Part shown: in pieces, positions 10,688-19,422 of the stretch
How positions within the stretch are numbered: position 1 is the stretch's first letter
How the letters are laid out: every line of letters starts with the position of its first letter
NCBI RefSeq assembly: GCF_000719115.1
Contig: NZ_JOEA01000028.1
Coordinates: 1-64,000, forward strand
From: Lentzea albidocapillata
GTDB lineage: Bacteria > Actinomycetota > Actinomycetes > Mycobacteriales > Pseudonocardiaceae
DNA: 64,000 bases
Direction: 5' to 3'
Notes under the pieces: model-generated
Told to the model about the DNA's origin: nothing
Databases searched by the model: none
The model's input: only the letters and a program-made list of their open reading frames with translations
Program-made: the position numbers and the translations under genes

Positions 10688-11290
10688 ATGAGGATTCTCT
10701 TACTGATGTGCGCTTTCCTGCTGATCAGCGCACCTACGGCCGGTGCGGGCGGCTGGGCGGTCACGTACGTCGACCCGGTGCCGTCGATCCAGCCCTCCGT
10801 GACCCACACGGTCGGCTACTGGGTGCTGCAGCACGGCACCCATCCGTTCTCCGGCGACCTGGGCGGAACCGGGCTGCGCTTCAAGTCCGGGGCGGACTCA
10901 CGGGAGTTCATCGGCGTCGCACTGGGCGAACCCGCGCACTACGCCGTGACGTTCTCCTTGCCCGCCGGCTCGTACGAGGTGTTCGGCATGCAGGGCGCGT
11001 TCCCGGAACACCCGCTGGGCACGCTGACCGTGCCGGGCACGTTGCTGGTGAAACCCGTGGACCCGCAGATGGTGCAGGGAACGGTCGACGGCCCGTCGCC
11101 TTGGCAGGAGATCGCACCGCCGCTGGCGAAAACCGCGGTCTCCGCCTCGCCCGCCCCGGCCGCTGCGGTGGTGCCTTCCGAACCTTCCGGAAAGCCCTTG
11201 CCCGTGTGGATCGCGGGACTCGTCGTCGCCGGCGCGGCGGGCGTGTTCCTGCTGCTGCGCAAGAGGTTGCGGCCGAAGGCCCGAAGGTGA
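10688..11290 (+). CDS. Secreted, membrane-anchored protein of unknown function
   Basis: Protein of 200 residues with a clear signal peptide (MRILLLMCAFLLISAPTAGA) and a C-terminal helix at about 172-190 followed by a basic tail (RKRLRPKARR). The domain between is predicted to sit outside the cell. No known domain is recognised. I chose the ATG at 10688 because it begins the signal peptide; no ribosome-binding site is visible, so a leaderless transcript is possible. It diverges from the ECF sigma gene across a perfect palindrome and may belong to its regulon. Confidence 0.75.
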   Translation: MRILLLMCAFLLISAPTAGAGGWAVTYVDPVPSIQPSVTHTVGYWVLQHGTHPFSGDLGGTGLRFKSGADSREFIGVALGEPAHYAVTFSLPAGSYEVFGMQGAFPEHPLGTLTVPGTLLVKPVDPQMVQGTVDGPSPWQEIAPPLAKTAVSASPAPAAAVVPSEPSGKPLPVWIAGLVVAGAAGVFLLLRKRLRPKARR

Positions 11291-11324
11291 GTGGTGAGGC
11301 GATCGGCGGAACCGCCTCACCACT
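11290..11324 (+). terminator. Hairpin terminator between convergent genes
   Basis: AGTGGTGAGGCG (11290-11301) pairs perfectly with 11313-11324 around an 11-base loop, beginning at the stop codon of the secreted-protein gene. It may serve both that gene and the convergent kinase gene that ends at 11433. Confidence 0.7.
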
Positions 11325-11432
11325 CTTCGCGTGGCATCCCGTGAGATGCCGAGGCTTTCCGGGTGGACCACGGCTTAGGTCGTTGAACGGTGAACCACCG
11401 TTACGGACCGGTCCGACGTTCACCCGGTTCGC

Positions 11433-13415
11433 CTACATCGGCATGTGCCTCGTGGGCGGCGGCGTCGGCTTGCTGATCATCTTGGTGACCGGGCCTTCCT
11501 TGCTCATGCCCTCCTGGTCGAGGAACTGCGACAGCTGCCCGCGCACCTGGGCCAGCGACGGGCGGCGCCCCGGTTCGGGGTCCATCGCCGCGAGCAGGAG
11601 CCTCGCGTGCTTGCTGTTCTGCGGCAGCTTGGTGATCGGCTCGCCCTGGGCAGCGGCCATCAGCGAGGAAATCGGGTTCTCGCGGGAGCCGCGCGGCGGG
11701 TGGCCGGTCAGGGCGTAGGAGACCGTGGCGGCCAGCTGCCAGGAGTCCGACGCCGGGGACGCCGTGTCGCCGCGGGCCGTCTCCGGGGCCAGGAAGTCCG
11801 GGGTGCCGACCATCATGCCGGTGGCCGTGAGGGTGCTGTCGCCCTTGGAGCGGGCGATGCCGAAGTCGATCAGGTGCGCGGTGCCCTGGTTGTCGACGAT
11901 CACGTTGGACGGCTTCACGTCGCGGTGCAGGACGCCTCGGTCGTGGGCCGCCGCCAGCGCGTCGGCCATGTTCAGCCAGAGGCGGGCGGCGAGCTTGTCG
12001 TCGATCAGGCCGTTCTGCAGGACCGTCTCGGACAGCGAGGCGCCCTCGATGTACTCCATGACCAGGGCGAGACCGTCCGGGTCCTGGACGATGTCGAAGA
12101 CCCGCACACAGTTCGGGTGGCGGACCGCGGCCAGGGCTCGGGCCTCGCGGAGCATGCGCGCCTCGGTCTCGTTGTCCGGGGCGTGCGCGAGCTTCACCGC
12201 CACCGTGCGGTCGAGCTGCTCGTCCACGGCCAGCCAGACCGTGCCGAAGCCGCCGGAACCGAGCTGGCGGACGCGGCGGAACCTGCCGTTGCCGGGGTTC
12301 CAGACCTTGCCCGACTTCTGCACCGGCGCGGGCGACTCGGCGTTGGCCGCGCCCGGACCGAACGGCAGCGGGCCCGGCGTGTCCGCGAGCACCGCCGGGT
12401 TCGACGGCTGCGGGGGACCCGGCTGCGGCATGACCTCGGCGACGCGGGTCGGCGGGTAGTGGCGCGGCGGCTGGTTCTGCGAGGGCTGGTGCTGCGGCTG
12501 CGTCACCGGGCGCATCGGCCGGTTCATCGGCGCCGGCTGGTACTTCGGCACCTGTGCCGGCTGGTACGGCGGCGGGTTCTGCCCCGGGTTCTGCGGCGGC
12601 GGCTGGTGCTGCGCGGCCGTGATGGGCTTGGTCGGCGCCTTCTTCTGGGGCTGACCGGCCGGAAGCTGGTTGTTCTTCTGCTGGGGCGTGCGTGCCACCG
12701 GCTGCGGTGGTGGCGAGTTCTGCGAGTTCCGGTCCTGGGACCGGTCGCGGCCGGGGCGGTTCAGCATGGCGGTAGTCAACCCGAAAATCCGCACCACGAG
12801 TGAGCCGATTATCGCAATCGGCAGAAACCCGAGGAGCACATGGCCGACGAGCGTTACGGGGAATGCCGACGTCGTCACCAGCAGTACCAGGAACATCGGC
12901 CAGAACACCCGGCGCGGCCAGTTCGGCCCGAGCCGGAACGCCGAACCGGACTGCAGCATGACGAACAGCAGGCACAGCAACGCGAGCGCCACGGTGATGC
13001 CCGCGGCGGCCAGGAACAGGGGCTGCTCCGTCGGCCGCTGGATCACGCCGATGATCGACGGCGCACCGTCGACCAGGTAGCTGCCCTGTGAGAACGTCCC
13101 GAAGCAGGTGTCCTCGTCCAGGGACTGCGATCCGGCGATTGCCCGCCCGGACAGCCCCAGCACGGTGCCACGCATGACGAGCCACGGCAGCACCAGACAG
13201 CTGGCGACGCCGAGCACAGTGAAGATGGCACCGGTCACGGGTCCGTAGGAGTTGCCGACCACCCTGCGCACCGCGATGGACAGCAGCGCCCCGATCGTCG
13301 GGAACAACCCGAGCACCGCACCGAGCGCCGTGGTGGTCCATACCCAGTCACCGGGGCAGACACTCGCACCCACGAAGCCGTGCAGCCACGTGAGCAAGGA
13401 CTCAGCGAGCCCCAC
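11433..13415 (-). CDS. Membrane Ser/Thr protein kinase with N-terminal helices
   Basis: Hanks-type kinase of 660 residues with an unusual order. Residues 1-215 hold about five or six transmembrane helices, 220-370 form a Pro/Gln-rich linker, and the kinase domain fills about 379-640 at the C-terminus. The kinase is complete: glycine loop GSGGFGTV near 385, VAVKLAH lysine, HRDVKPSN catalytic loop, DFG in IDFGIAR and GTPDFLAPE of the activation segment. Classical actinobacterial Pkn proteins have the reverse layout, with the kinase first, then one helix, then a sensor. Substrates are unknown. Confidence 0.92.
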   Translation of the reverse strand: MGLAESLLTWLHGFVGASVCPGDWVWTTTALGAVLGLFPTIGALLSIAVRRVVGNSYGPVTGAIFTVLGVASCLVLPWLVMRGTVLGLSGRAIAGSQSLDEDTCFGTFSQGSYLVDGAPSIIGVIQRPTEQPLFLAAAGITVALALLCLLFVMLQSGSAFRLGPNWPRRVFWPMFLVLLVTTSAFPVTLVGHVLLGFLPIAIIGSLVVRIFGLTTAMLNRPGRDRSQDRNSQNSPPPQPVARTPQQKNNQLPAGQPQKKAPTKPITAAQHQPPPQNPGQNPPPYQPAQVPKYQPAPMNRPMRPVTQPQHQPSQNQPPRHYPPTRVAEVMPQPGPPQPSNPAVLADTPGPLPFGPGAANAESPAPVQKSGKVWNPGNGRFRRVRQLGSGGFGTVWLAVDEQLDRTVAVKLAHAPDNETEARMLREARALAAVRHPNCVRVFDIVQDPDGLALVMEYIEGASLSETVLQNGLIDDKLAARLWLNMADALAAAHDRGVLHRDVKPSNVIVDNQGTAHLIDFGIARSKGDSTLTATGMMVGTPDFLAPETARGDTASPASDSWQLAATVSYALTGHPPRGSRENPISSLMAAAQGEPITKLPQNSKHARLLLAAMDPEPGRRPSLAQVRGQLSQFLDQEGMSKEGPVTKMISKPTPPPTRHMPM

Positions 13416-13670
13416 GACTCACACCACCCCTTCCGAGATCACCCCCAGCCTAGGCGGTCTGTCAGCCTACGGTGCGTGATTGGTTTGCGGTTGACGCCAC
13501 AGCAACCCTTTCCTTGATCACTGCGTTGTACCTCCGTCCGGCACGCGTTGAGCCTGTTGGCTCTTACACGTCGCGATGGACGGTTCCGTTGACAGAAGTC
13601 GGCCGTTCTGCGCGATTCGTTATCGAGGCAGCACGAACGGACACCTGGCGAACGGGTGGAAAAAACGACG
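13416..13670. other. Intergenic region, no gene seen
   Basis: About 255 bases between two minus-strand genes. The part just before the kinase start holds its presumed promoter; no hairpin longer than 8 bp, no RNA gene and no coding frame of native codon usage was found. Confidence 0.5.
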
Positions 13671-14225
13671 TCAGCCGGCGTAGACCCGGTGATCGGAGAA
13701 GGTGCGCGAACTGCCCCTGCCCGCCGACGCGCTGGAAGTCTGCGCGGCCGGATCGGCCGCCACCGGCAGGTCACCCAGGCCCGCGAGGAACTCGACGGTC
13801 CACAGGTGCCGCGCGGCCGGGTTGCGCTCCGTGAAGGAGTCGCCGAGGCCGTAGGTGGCGACGCGGGTGTTCTGCTGGTCGTGCATCTCGACGGTGATCT
13901 GCGAGCCGAGCAGGCCCTTCTCACCGGGTGCGCAGGCCAGTTCCAGACGGGCGCGGATCCACTGCGGCTCGGTGGCCGGGTCCGCTTCGAGTTCCTCGGA
14001 GACCGCGGTGCAGGCAGTGCCGTGGGCACGGAAGTTCAGGACGGCCCGGAAGACGACGAGCTCACCGGCCGTGCAGCCGGTGAGAACGCGTGCTTCTACA
14101 GCTGTCTCCGTGCTGGAGACGACAGGGCGGGCGGCCGTGCACCGGGCGGTGGGGGCTTCGGTCGACGCCGCCGCACCGCTGGAGGTGACGGCCCCGAGTA
14201 ATAACGCGGCGACCACAGATCTCAT
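13671..14225 (-). CDS. Secreted protein with four cysteines, unknown function
   Basis: Protein of 184 residues with an N-terminal signal peptide (MRSVVAALLLGAVTSSGAAA). The mature part has four cysteines (in ARCTAA, TGCTAG, TACTAV and LACAPG), which could form two disulfides outside the cell. The final 20 residues are Ser/Arg-rich. No family is recognised. It stands alone on the minus strand between the kinase and the cupin gene. Confidence 0.75.
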   Translation of the reverse strand: MRSVVAALLLGAVTSSGAAASTEAPTARCTAARPVVSSTETAVEARVLTGCTAGELVVFRAVLNFRAHGTACTAVSEELEADPATEPQWIRARLELACAPGEKGLLGSQITVEMHDQQNTRVATYGLGDSFTERNPAARHLWTVEFLAGLGDLPVAADPAAQTSSASAGRGSSRTFSDHRVYAG

Positions 14226-14314
14226 AAGAGAAAACTATTTGTGGACGCCGCATTATTCACTCAACTTCACCCCATAGATGGGTGAGCGCGAGATTTGTTG
14301 CGGCCGCTGACCTG

Positions 14315-14689
14315 TCAGTGGTCGTGGTGGTCGTGCTCGGGAGCGAACGGCTGGTAGACGTAGAACATCGTGACCGGCTCGTCGCCCGCCACGGTCTCGT
14401 GGTCGACGCCCGGCGGCACGAACGCGTACGAGCCCGCGGTCGCCTCCACCCCGCCGATGCTCACGGTGCCGTCGATGACCCACGTGTGCTGCGTCGCCGA
14501 CGGGTGGTTGTGGCCGACGTCGCGCGCGCCCGGCGCCATCTGGATCAGGCCGACGATGGTGTCGCCGCTGGGCGACTTCCACAGCAGCTTGTTCTGCAGC
14601 CGTTCGTCGCCGTGCAGCGGGAACGCCTTCAGCTGGGCGAGGGCTTCGGCGGACAGGACCGTGACCTTGTCCTGCGGCACGTCGCTCAT
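14315..14689 (-). CDS. Small cupin-domain protein
   Basis: Single-domain cupin of 124 residues. Motif 1 appears as GHNHPSATQHTWVIDG, supplying metal-ligand histidines and an acidic residue. Motif 2 reads PPGVDHETVAG. The C-terminus ends in HDHHDH, a possible extra metal ligand. Such proteins can be dioxygenases, isomerases or metabolite-binding proteins; nothing here decides which. Confidence 0.85.
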   Translation of the reverse strand: MSDVPQDKVTVLSAEALAQLKAFPLHGDERLQNKLLWKSPSGDTIVGLIQMAPGARDVGHNHPSATQHTWVIDGTVSIGGVEATAGSYAFVPPGVDHETVAGDEPVTMFYVYQPFAPEHDHHDH

Positions 14690-14742
14690 GGGGAACAGCC
14701 TTTCGGGAGCCGAACGAGCTTACGGCCGTTATATACGCGAAA

Positions 14743-14770
14743 GGGCCGCCCACATTACTGCGGACGGCCC
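14743..14770 (-). terminator. Terminator of the lipoprotein gene
   Basis: On the minus strand a GGGCCG/CGGCCC stem with a 16-base loop follows the lipoprotein stop codon and is succeeded by TTTCG. The stem extends by two more pairs if one bulge is allowed. Confidence 0.6.
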
Positions 14771-14778
14771 GGAAACAC

Positions 14779-15441
14779 TCAGTTCAGGGCGCATTTGGTC
14801 TCGCCGTTGAACAGCAGGAACGTCGTGAGCTTCCCGTCGGTGAAGTGGAAGCTCAGCACGACACCCTGCTGATCGGGCACCGGCACCTCGAAGCCCTTGC
14901 CGTCCTTGTCCACGGCGTTCGGGTATGCCGCCTTGAACTGATCGACGGTGGCGCCCTTGCCGACGTTCTTCGCCGCCGTGACACCCGGCGGCGGCACGAT
15001 CATCCGGATCTTGTCGCCGGCGAACATGACGCCACCGTTCGCCTCACGCGCCTCGGCCCGTGCGGCGATGCGCTTCGTGGACTCCGCGGAGAGCTCGACC
15101 GCCTTGGCCCCCGCGTCGGCATCGTCCGCCACCTTCTGCGCCGCCTCGTACTTCTGCTCGATCTCGGCGTCTGCCGCGAGTTGCTTCGGATCCGGCGCCG
15201 GCGCGTCCTGGTAGCGGTAGTCCTCGCAGTCGCCGGTCTTCCCGGCGGCGGTCGCGGCGAGGTCACCGGTCGCCAGCGCGTCCTTTTTGGACATTCCCGG
15301 CTTCAGCTTCCCCCAGCCGGTGACGTCGAAGTGCTTCTGCTGCGGCGCCGCCTGCTGGTCCCCCGACCCCGGCGAGCAACTGACTGCGGCGAGTGCCACG
15401 CCCACAACGAAAAGAGCTTTCAATCCCCCAAGGTTGTTCAC
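14779..15441 (-). CDS. Lipoprotein of unknown function
   Basis: The hydrophobic signal region ends in a lipobox (LAAVSC), so the mature protein should be lipid-anchored at the outer face of the membrane. The mature part (about 200 residues) contains GDCEDY near its start and an Ala/Glu-rich, probably helical middle section. One more Cys sits three residues from the end (TKCALN), so a disulfide with the GDCED cysteine is likely. I took the GTG at 15441; an ATG at 15462 adds 7 residues. No characterised family is recognised. Confidence 0.75.
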   Translation of the reverse strand: MNNLGGLKALFVVGVALAAVSCSPGSGDQQAAPQQKHFDVTGWGKLKPGMSKKDALATGDLAATAAGKTGDCEDYRYQDAPAPDPKQLAADAEIEQKYEAAQKVADDADAGAKAVELSAESTKRIAARAEAREANGGVMFAGDKIRMIVPPPGVTAAKNVGKGATVDQFKAAYPNAVDKDGKGFEVPVPDQQGVVLSFHFTDGKLTTFLLFNGETKCALN

Positions 15442-15526
15442 GCGGCACAAGCTATCCGGCATCGCGGCAAAGGCCGAACGGGTTATTGAACCTACGGGGG
15501 TCCGGGGGCTTGCCCCCGACTGGGGC

Positions 15527-15545
15527 CTGGGGGCTCGGCCCCCAG
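15527..15545. repeat. GC-rich hairpin
   Basis: CTGGGGG (15527-15533) pairs with CCCCCAG (15539-15545). It lies between the tRNA-Ala terminator and the lipoprotein gene and is next to a second GGGGG/CCCCC pair at about 15504-15517. These strong G-runs could slow RNA polymerase; their role is unknown. Confidence 0.4.
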
Positions 15546-15551
15546 AAAACA

Positions 15552-15601
15552 CCGAGGGCCGAGAAGATCTGCGCTTTTTGCAGATACTTCTCGGCCCTCG
15601 G
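15552..15601 (-). terminator. Long hairpin terminator of tRNA-Ala
   Basis: A 21-bp stem with one bulged base (15552-15572 with 15580-15601) and a 7-base loop lies 6 bases past the tRNA 3' end on the minus strand. Confidence 0.75.
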
Positions 15602-15607
15602 AACGAG

Positions 15608-15680
15608 TGGAGCTGAGGGGAATCGAACCCCTGACCTTCTCGATGCGAACGAGACGCGCTACCAACTGTGCTACAGCCCC
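15608..15680 (-). tRNA. tRNA-Ala (anticodon CGC)
   Basis: A complete 73-base cloverleaf is read on the minus strand. The acceptor stem GGGGCTG/CAGCTCC includes the G3-U70 wobble pair that identifies alanine tRNAs. The anticodon loop TTCGCAT has anticodon CGC, reading GCG. The T-arm is GGGGTTCGATTCCCC. The discriminator is A, and the CCA end is not encoded. A long hairpin follows. Confidence 0.95.
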
Positions 15681-15738
15681 TTGCGGTGTTACGCGAGAAC
15701 TATAGCAGTGCCGAGAGGGGATGTTTCACCACCCCCTC

Positions 15739-16452
15739 CTAGGCCCCGACAGCACCTCGGTACCGCAGCGACTCCAGTCCCTCTAACTCGACGAAGACCG
15801 GGTCCTCGTCGTCGGAGTCGACCGGAATGGTACCCGGCCGCACGTGGTGTTCGAAGCGCGGCAACGGCGGCAGCGCGGGCCTGTCGTCGACGACCTCGAC
15901 CTGGGTGGTCTCGGGCTCTCCGGCGGCCTGCCGCGGGATCTCGGCGGCGGCCGGGGTCTCCTGCTGCTGCGGGCCCGTCTCACGGCGGCGGCGCACCTGC
16001 TGCAGGCGGGCGAGCCGGCGGCCGCGGATCTCCTCCTCGATCCGCACCTGCCGGCGCAGGTACGTCAGGTAACCGACGAGCAGCAGGTCGAGCGCGGCGT
16101 GTCCGTACCAGAGCTTCGCGTAGAACACTCCGGCGACGATTCCCGACGCCACGGCGGCGACCAGCAGGAACGCCACCACTCTGCGGCGGAACGCGTACTT
16201 GGCCTGCGCCACCAGAACGGCGGCTTCCGGGTCGTAGCCACCACGGCCACGCCGGAACGGACGCTCGACGTACTCCTCCTCGTCGAAGTAGTCGTCGTCG
16301 ATGTCGTGGATGTCGTCGTACTCGGCGTCGGGCATGGCGTCGTACTCCTCCCCCACGCTGCGCGCACTCTCCTGGCGCTTGCGGGCCATCATGGGGACGA
16401 GGACCACGAGCCAGGCGACGACCAGCGCAACGATGATCAGCGAACTCGGCAT
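15739..16452 (-). CDS. glpR: Gephyrin-like protein receptor GlpR
   Basis: Membrane protein of 237 residues, homologous in layout and position to Rv0996. An N-terminal helix (residues 4-22) is followed by an acidic, Tyr/Asp-rich cytoplasmic segment (about 35-62) and two more helices near 88-130, then a charged tail. In corynebacteria GlpR anchors the gephyrin-like protein Glp, which binds SepF at the division site. The acidic stretch is the part I would expect to contact Glp. The glp gene itself lies 0.8 kb upstream on the same strand with rimJ between them. Confidence 0.8.
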   Translation of the reverse strand: MPSSLIIVALVVAWLVVLVPMMARKRQESARSVGEEYDAMPDAEYDDIHDIDDDYFDEEEYVERPFRRGRGGYDPEAAVLVAQAKYAFRRRVVAFLLVAAVASGIVAGVFYAKLWYGHAALDLLLVGYLTYLRRQVRIEEEIRGRRLARLQQVRRRRETGPQQQETPAAAEIPRQAAGEPETTQVEVVDDRPALPPLPRFEHHVRPGTIPVDSDDEDPVFVELEGLESLRYRGAVGA

Positions 16453-16608
16453 TCCCCGTTCACCTCCCCCGGCCCACGCGTGGTGCTGTCAACCACGCTA
16501 GTCACAACAGTCACACCTGTCTCGGAGGCACGCCGAACTCGGTGCGTACCAAAGTGTGGTGTATCACCCACTTTTGGGTGAAGCGATTAGGGCAAACGGA
16601 AGCGGATG

Positions 16609-17262
16609 TCAGGGAAGACGGGCCTCTCCGCGTGCGACCAAACGGTGCACTAGGCCGTCCGGGATCTCTTCGGTCGTGAGCGCGAAGCAGAGGTGGTCGC
16701 GCCACTGTCCGGCAACATCCAGATAACGCTTGAAGAGGCCTTCCTCGCGATATCCGGACTTCGTGAGCACACGGATCGAGGCGGCGTTCTCGGGACGGAC
16801 GGTGGCTTCGAGCCGGTGCAGACCAGCGTCGCGGAAAGCATGATCCGTGAGCAACGCCACGGCCGCCGTTGCGACGCCGCCCCCCGCCCGATCGGCGGCC
16901 ACCCAATAGCCGATCCACGCGGACAGCAACGAGCCGCGCACGATGTTCCCGACGGTGATCTGACCGGCGACCTCGCCGTCCACGAGGATCATGAACGGCA
17001 GCGTGGTGCCGCGCCGGGCCATGCCGCGCAACGACGACCACTGCGCGGGCCAGGACAGCGTCGCGTTGCGCTCGTCCCAGCCCTCCTGCGCCGTCGGTTC
17101 CCATTGTTCGAGGTAGGCGCGGTCGCGGAGGCGGAGCCTCGACCACTTACCGCCGTCGAAGAGCCTCGGCCCGCGCAGCTCGACGGTTCCCGCGCGCACC
17201 TGGAGAGGCCCCAGCCGGACCGGCCAGCCGGGGTGTCTGCCCAGATCGGCGAAAACGCTCAT
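16609..17262 (-). CDS. rimJ: GNAT N-acetyltransferase, RimJ/RimL type
   Basis: Acetyltransferase of 217 residues resembling RimJ, which acetylates the N-terminal alanine of ribosomal protein S5; the mycobacterial counterpart is Rv0995. The acetyl-CoA loop region is WVAADRAGGGVATAAVALL and the late RVLTKSGYREEGL segment is typical of the family. Its ATG overlaps the glp stop codon by 4 bases, so the two are translationally coupled. The true substrate here is not known, and the position between glp and glpR makes a division-related target worth considering. Confidence 0.88.
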   Translation of the reverse strand: MSVFADLGRHPGWPVRLGPLQVRAGTVELRGPRLFDGGKWSRLRLRDRAYLEQWEPTAQEGWDERNATLSWPAQWSSLRGMARRGTTLPFMILVDGEVAGQITVGNIVRGSLLSAWIGYWVAADRAGGGVATAAVALLTDHAFRDAGLHRLEATVRPENAASIRVLTKSGYREEGLFKRYLDVAGQWRDHLCFALTTEEIPDGLVHRLVARGEARLP

Positions 17263-18482
17263 CCACGCTGCGCAAGGAAGCTGACCAGCACCTCTTCGCC
17301 GACGGAGACCTCGGTGACGTCCTCGTCGACCATGATCAGGCAGTTGGCCTCGGCCAGTGAGGCGAGCAGGTGCGACCCGGACGTGCCGAGCGGCTGCACC
17401 AGGTACTCGCCGTTGTCCGCGTCGCGCAGCAGCTGGCCGCGCAGGAACCCCCGGCGGCCCTTGGTCGACTGCAGCGGCGACAGCAGGCGTGCGCTGACGG
17501 CGCGGCGGTACGGGTTCTTCTTGCCCAGCGCGGCCCTGATCAGGGGCCTGACCAGCACCTCGAACACCACGAGCGCGCTCATCGGGTTCGCGGGCAGCAG
17601 GAACGTCGGCACGGCGTCCGGGCCGAGCCGGCCGAAGCCCTGCGCGGAGCCGGGGTGCATGCCGACGCGGGTGACGTCCATGTCGCCGAGGTCCGTGATC
17701 GCGGCCCTGACCTCGTCGCCGACCGTGCCGCCCACGCCACCGGCGATGACGACGATCTCGGAGAGCAGCAGCCTGCCCTCGATCACCTCACGCAACCGGC
17801 GCGGGTCGGCCGACATGATGCCGACCCTGCTGACCTCGGCGCCAGCGTCGCGTGCGGCGGCGGCCAGTGCGTACGAGTTCACGTCGTAGACCTGGCCCTG
17901 GCCGGGCGTGCGGTCGACGTCGACGAGCTCCTCACCGAGCGAGATGACGGAGACGCGCGGACGTGGGTGCACGAGCACCTTGTTGCGTCCGACGGCGGCC
18001 AGCAGACCCACCTGAGCAGCACCGATGGACGCGCCGCGGCGGACGGCGACGTCGCCGGTCTGCACGTCCTCGCCGGTGCGGCGGACGAACCCGGCGGACG
18101 GCACGCTGCGGTTGACCGTCACCTTGGCCTGGTGACCGTCGGTGTACCCGAGCGGCACGACCGCGTCGGCCAGCGTGGGCAGCGGCGCGCCGGTCGCGAT
18201 CCGCACGGCCTGGCCGGGCTGCAGCCTGCGCGGCTGCCGGGAGCCGGCCGGGATCTCGCCCACGACCGGCAGCTGCACGGGGCTCCCGTTCGCACCGGAC
18301 ACGTCGACGCTGCGCACCGCGTAGCCGTCCACGGCGGCCTGGTCGAAGCCGGGCAACGCGCGTTCCGCCACGACCTCCTCAGCACAGAGCAGGCCCTGCG
18401 ACTCCGAGATCGCCACTCGCACGGGTGCGGGCCGCACCGCGGCCGCGATCACCCGAGCGAGCTGCTCGTCCACTGACCTCAT
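17259..18482 (-). CDS. glp: Gephyrin/MoeA-like cell-division protein Glp
   Basis: MoeA/gephyrin homologue of 407 residues, collinear with Rv0994. The N-terminal substrate-binding region keeps DGYAV (near residue 54). The molybdopterin-binding G domain is altered: MoeA's usual GGVSVG reads GGVGGTVG and the PGNPVS loop reads PANPMS. Those changes, plus the neighbouring glpR, favour the division-associated Glp of actinobacteria over a molybdenum-cofactor enzyme, although residual MoeA activity cannot be excluded. I chose the ATG at 18482 because it fits homologues (MRSVDEQL) and is preceded by GAGGA. It lies 17 bases after galU. Confidence 0.85.
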   Translation of the reverse strand: MRSVDEQLARVIAAAVRPAPVRVAISESQGLLCAEEVVAERALPGFDQAAVDGYAVRSVDVSGANGSPVQLPVVGEIPAGSRQPRRLQPGQAVRIATGAPLPTLADAVVPLGYTDGHQAKVTVNRSVPSAGFVRRTGEDVQTGDVAVRRGASIGAAQVGLLAAVGRNKVLVHPRPRVSVISLGEELVDVDRTPGQGQVYDVNSYALAAAARDAGAEVSRVGIMSADPRRLREVIEGRLLLSEIVVIAGGVGGTVGDEVRAAITDLGDMDVTRVGMHPGSAQGFGRLGPDAVPTFLLPANPMSALVVFEVLVRPLIRAALGKKNPYRRAVSARLLSPLQSTKGRRGFLRGQLLRDADNGEYLVQPLGTSGSHLLASLAEANCLIMVDEDVTEVSVGEEVLVSFLAQRG

Positions 18483-18499
18483 GTGATTGGTCCTCGCGC

Positions 18500-19384
18500 T
18501 CAGGAGTTGTCGAGGCGTTCCCGCAACCACTCACGCAGATCGGGTCCGTACTCCGGGGTGTTGAGTGCGAAGTCAACCGCAGCCCGCAGGAATCCGGCGG
18601 GATTACCAAGATCGTGTCGCCCGCCGCGGTGGATCACGACGTGTACCGGGTGACCCTCGTTGATCAGCAGCGCGATGGCGTCGGTGAGCTGCAGCTCCCC
18701 GCCCGCGCCGGGCGTGATGCGCTTGAGCGCGTCGAAGATCGCCCGGTCGAGGAGGTAGCGCCCGGCCGCCGCGAACGTCGACGGGGCGTCCTCCGGCTTG
18801 GGCTTCTCGACCATGCCGACGACCTGCTTGACGTCGTCGTTGCCGGTGTCGCGGACGTCGAACACGCCGTACGCGGAGATCTGCTCACGCGGGATGTCGA
18901 ACGCCAGCAGGACGCTGCCGCCCTTCTCCGCGCGGACCTCCGCCATCTTCTTCAGGGCGCCGGTCGGCAGGATGATGTCGTCGGGCAGCAGCACCGCGAC
19001 GGCCTCGTCCTCGCCGGTCAGGTTGCCCTCGGCACAGCCCACGGCGTGGCCCAGGCCGAGCGCCTGCTCCTGGATCGCGGTCTCCGCCTTGATCAGCCTG
19101 GGAGCGCGCTGGATCTTCTCGACGAGGTCGGCCTTGCCGCGCGCGGCCAGCGTCTCCTCGAGCTCGGGGTTCGCGTCGAAGTAGTTTGCGACCGCGGCCT
19201 TCTCCGGCGACGTCACGATGACCAGCCTCTTCGCGCCTGCCTCGGCCGCCTCGCGCGCCACGTACTCGATGGCGGGGGTGTCGACGAGGGGCAGCAGTTC
19301 CTTCGGCACGGCTTTGGTCGTGGGGAGGAAACGGGTGCCCAGACCGGCCGCGGGCACGATAGCGGTGTGGAAGGCGCTGCTCAT
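18500..19384 (-). CDS. galU: UTP--glucose-1-phosphate uridylyltransferase
   Basis: Makes UDP-glucose from UTP and glucose-1-phosphate, feeding cell-wall polysaccharide, trehalose and galactose (Leloir) metabolism; 294 residues from the ATG at 19384. The nucleotide-binding signature is VPAAGLGTRFLPTTKAVPKE, followed by PLVDTPAIEYV and LPDDIIL. It is the first gene of the galU-glp-rimJ-glpR set, in the order found near Rv0993-Rv0996. It diverges from the folate cyclo-ligase gene. Confidence 0.96.
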   Translation of the reverse strand: MSSAFHTAIVPAAGLGTRFLPTTKAVPKELLPLVDTPAIEYVAREAAEAGAKRLVIVTSPEKAAVANYFDANPELEETLAARGKADLVEKIQRAPRLIKAETAIQEQALGLGHAVGCAEGNLTGEDEAVAVLLPDDIILPTGALKKMAEVRAEKGGSVLLAFDIPREQISAYGVFDVRDTGNDDVKQVVGMVEKPKPEDAPSTFAAAGRYLLDRAIFDALKRITPGAGGELQLTDAIALLINEGHPVHVVIHRGGRHDLGNPAGFLRAAVDFALNTPEYGPDLREWLRERLDNS

Positions 19385-19422
19385 GGGCTGCGATGCTAAC
19401 GACATACCGGGAGATACCCATC

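Noticed and set aside
11401..13341. Second 646-codon frame over the kinase gene
   Set aside because: The Arg/Pro/Gly/Ala-rich product has no domain, while the other frame encodes a complete kinase.
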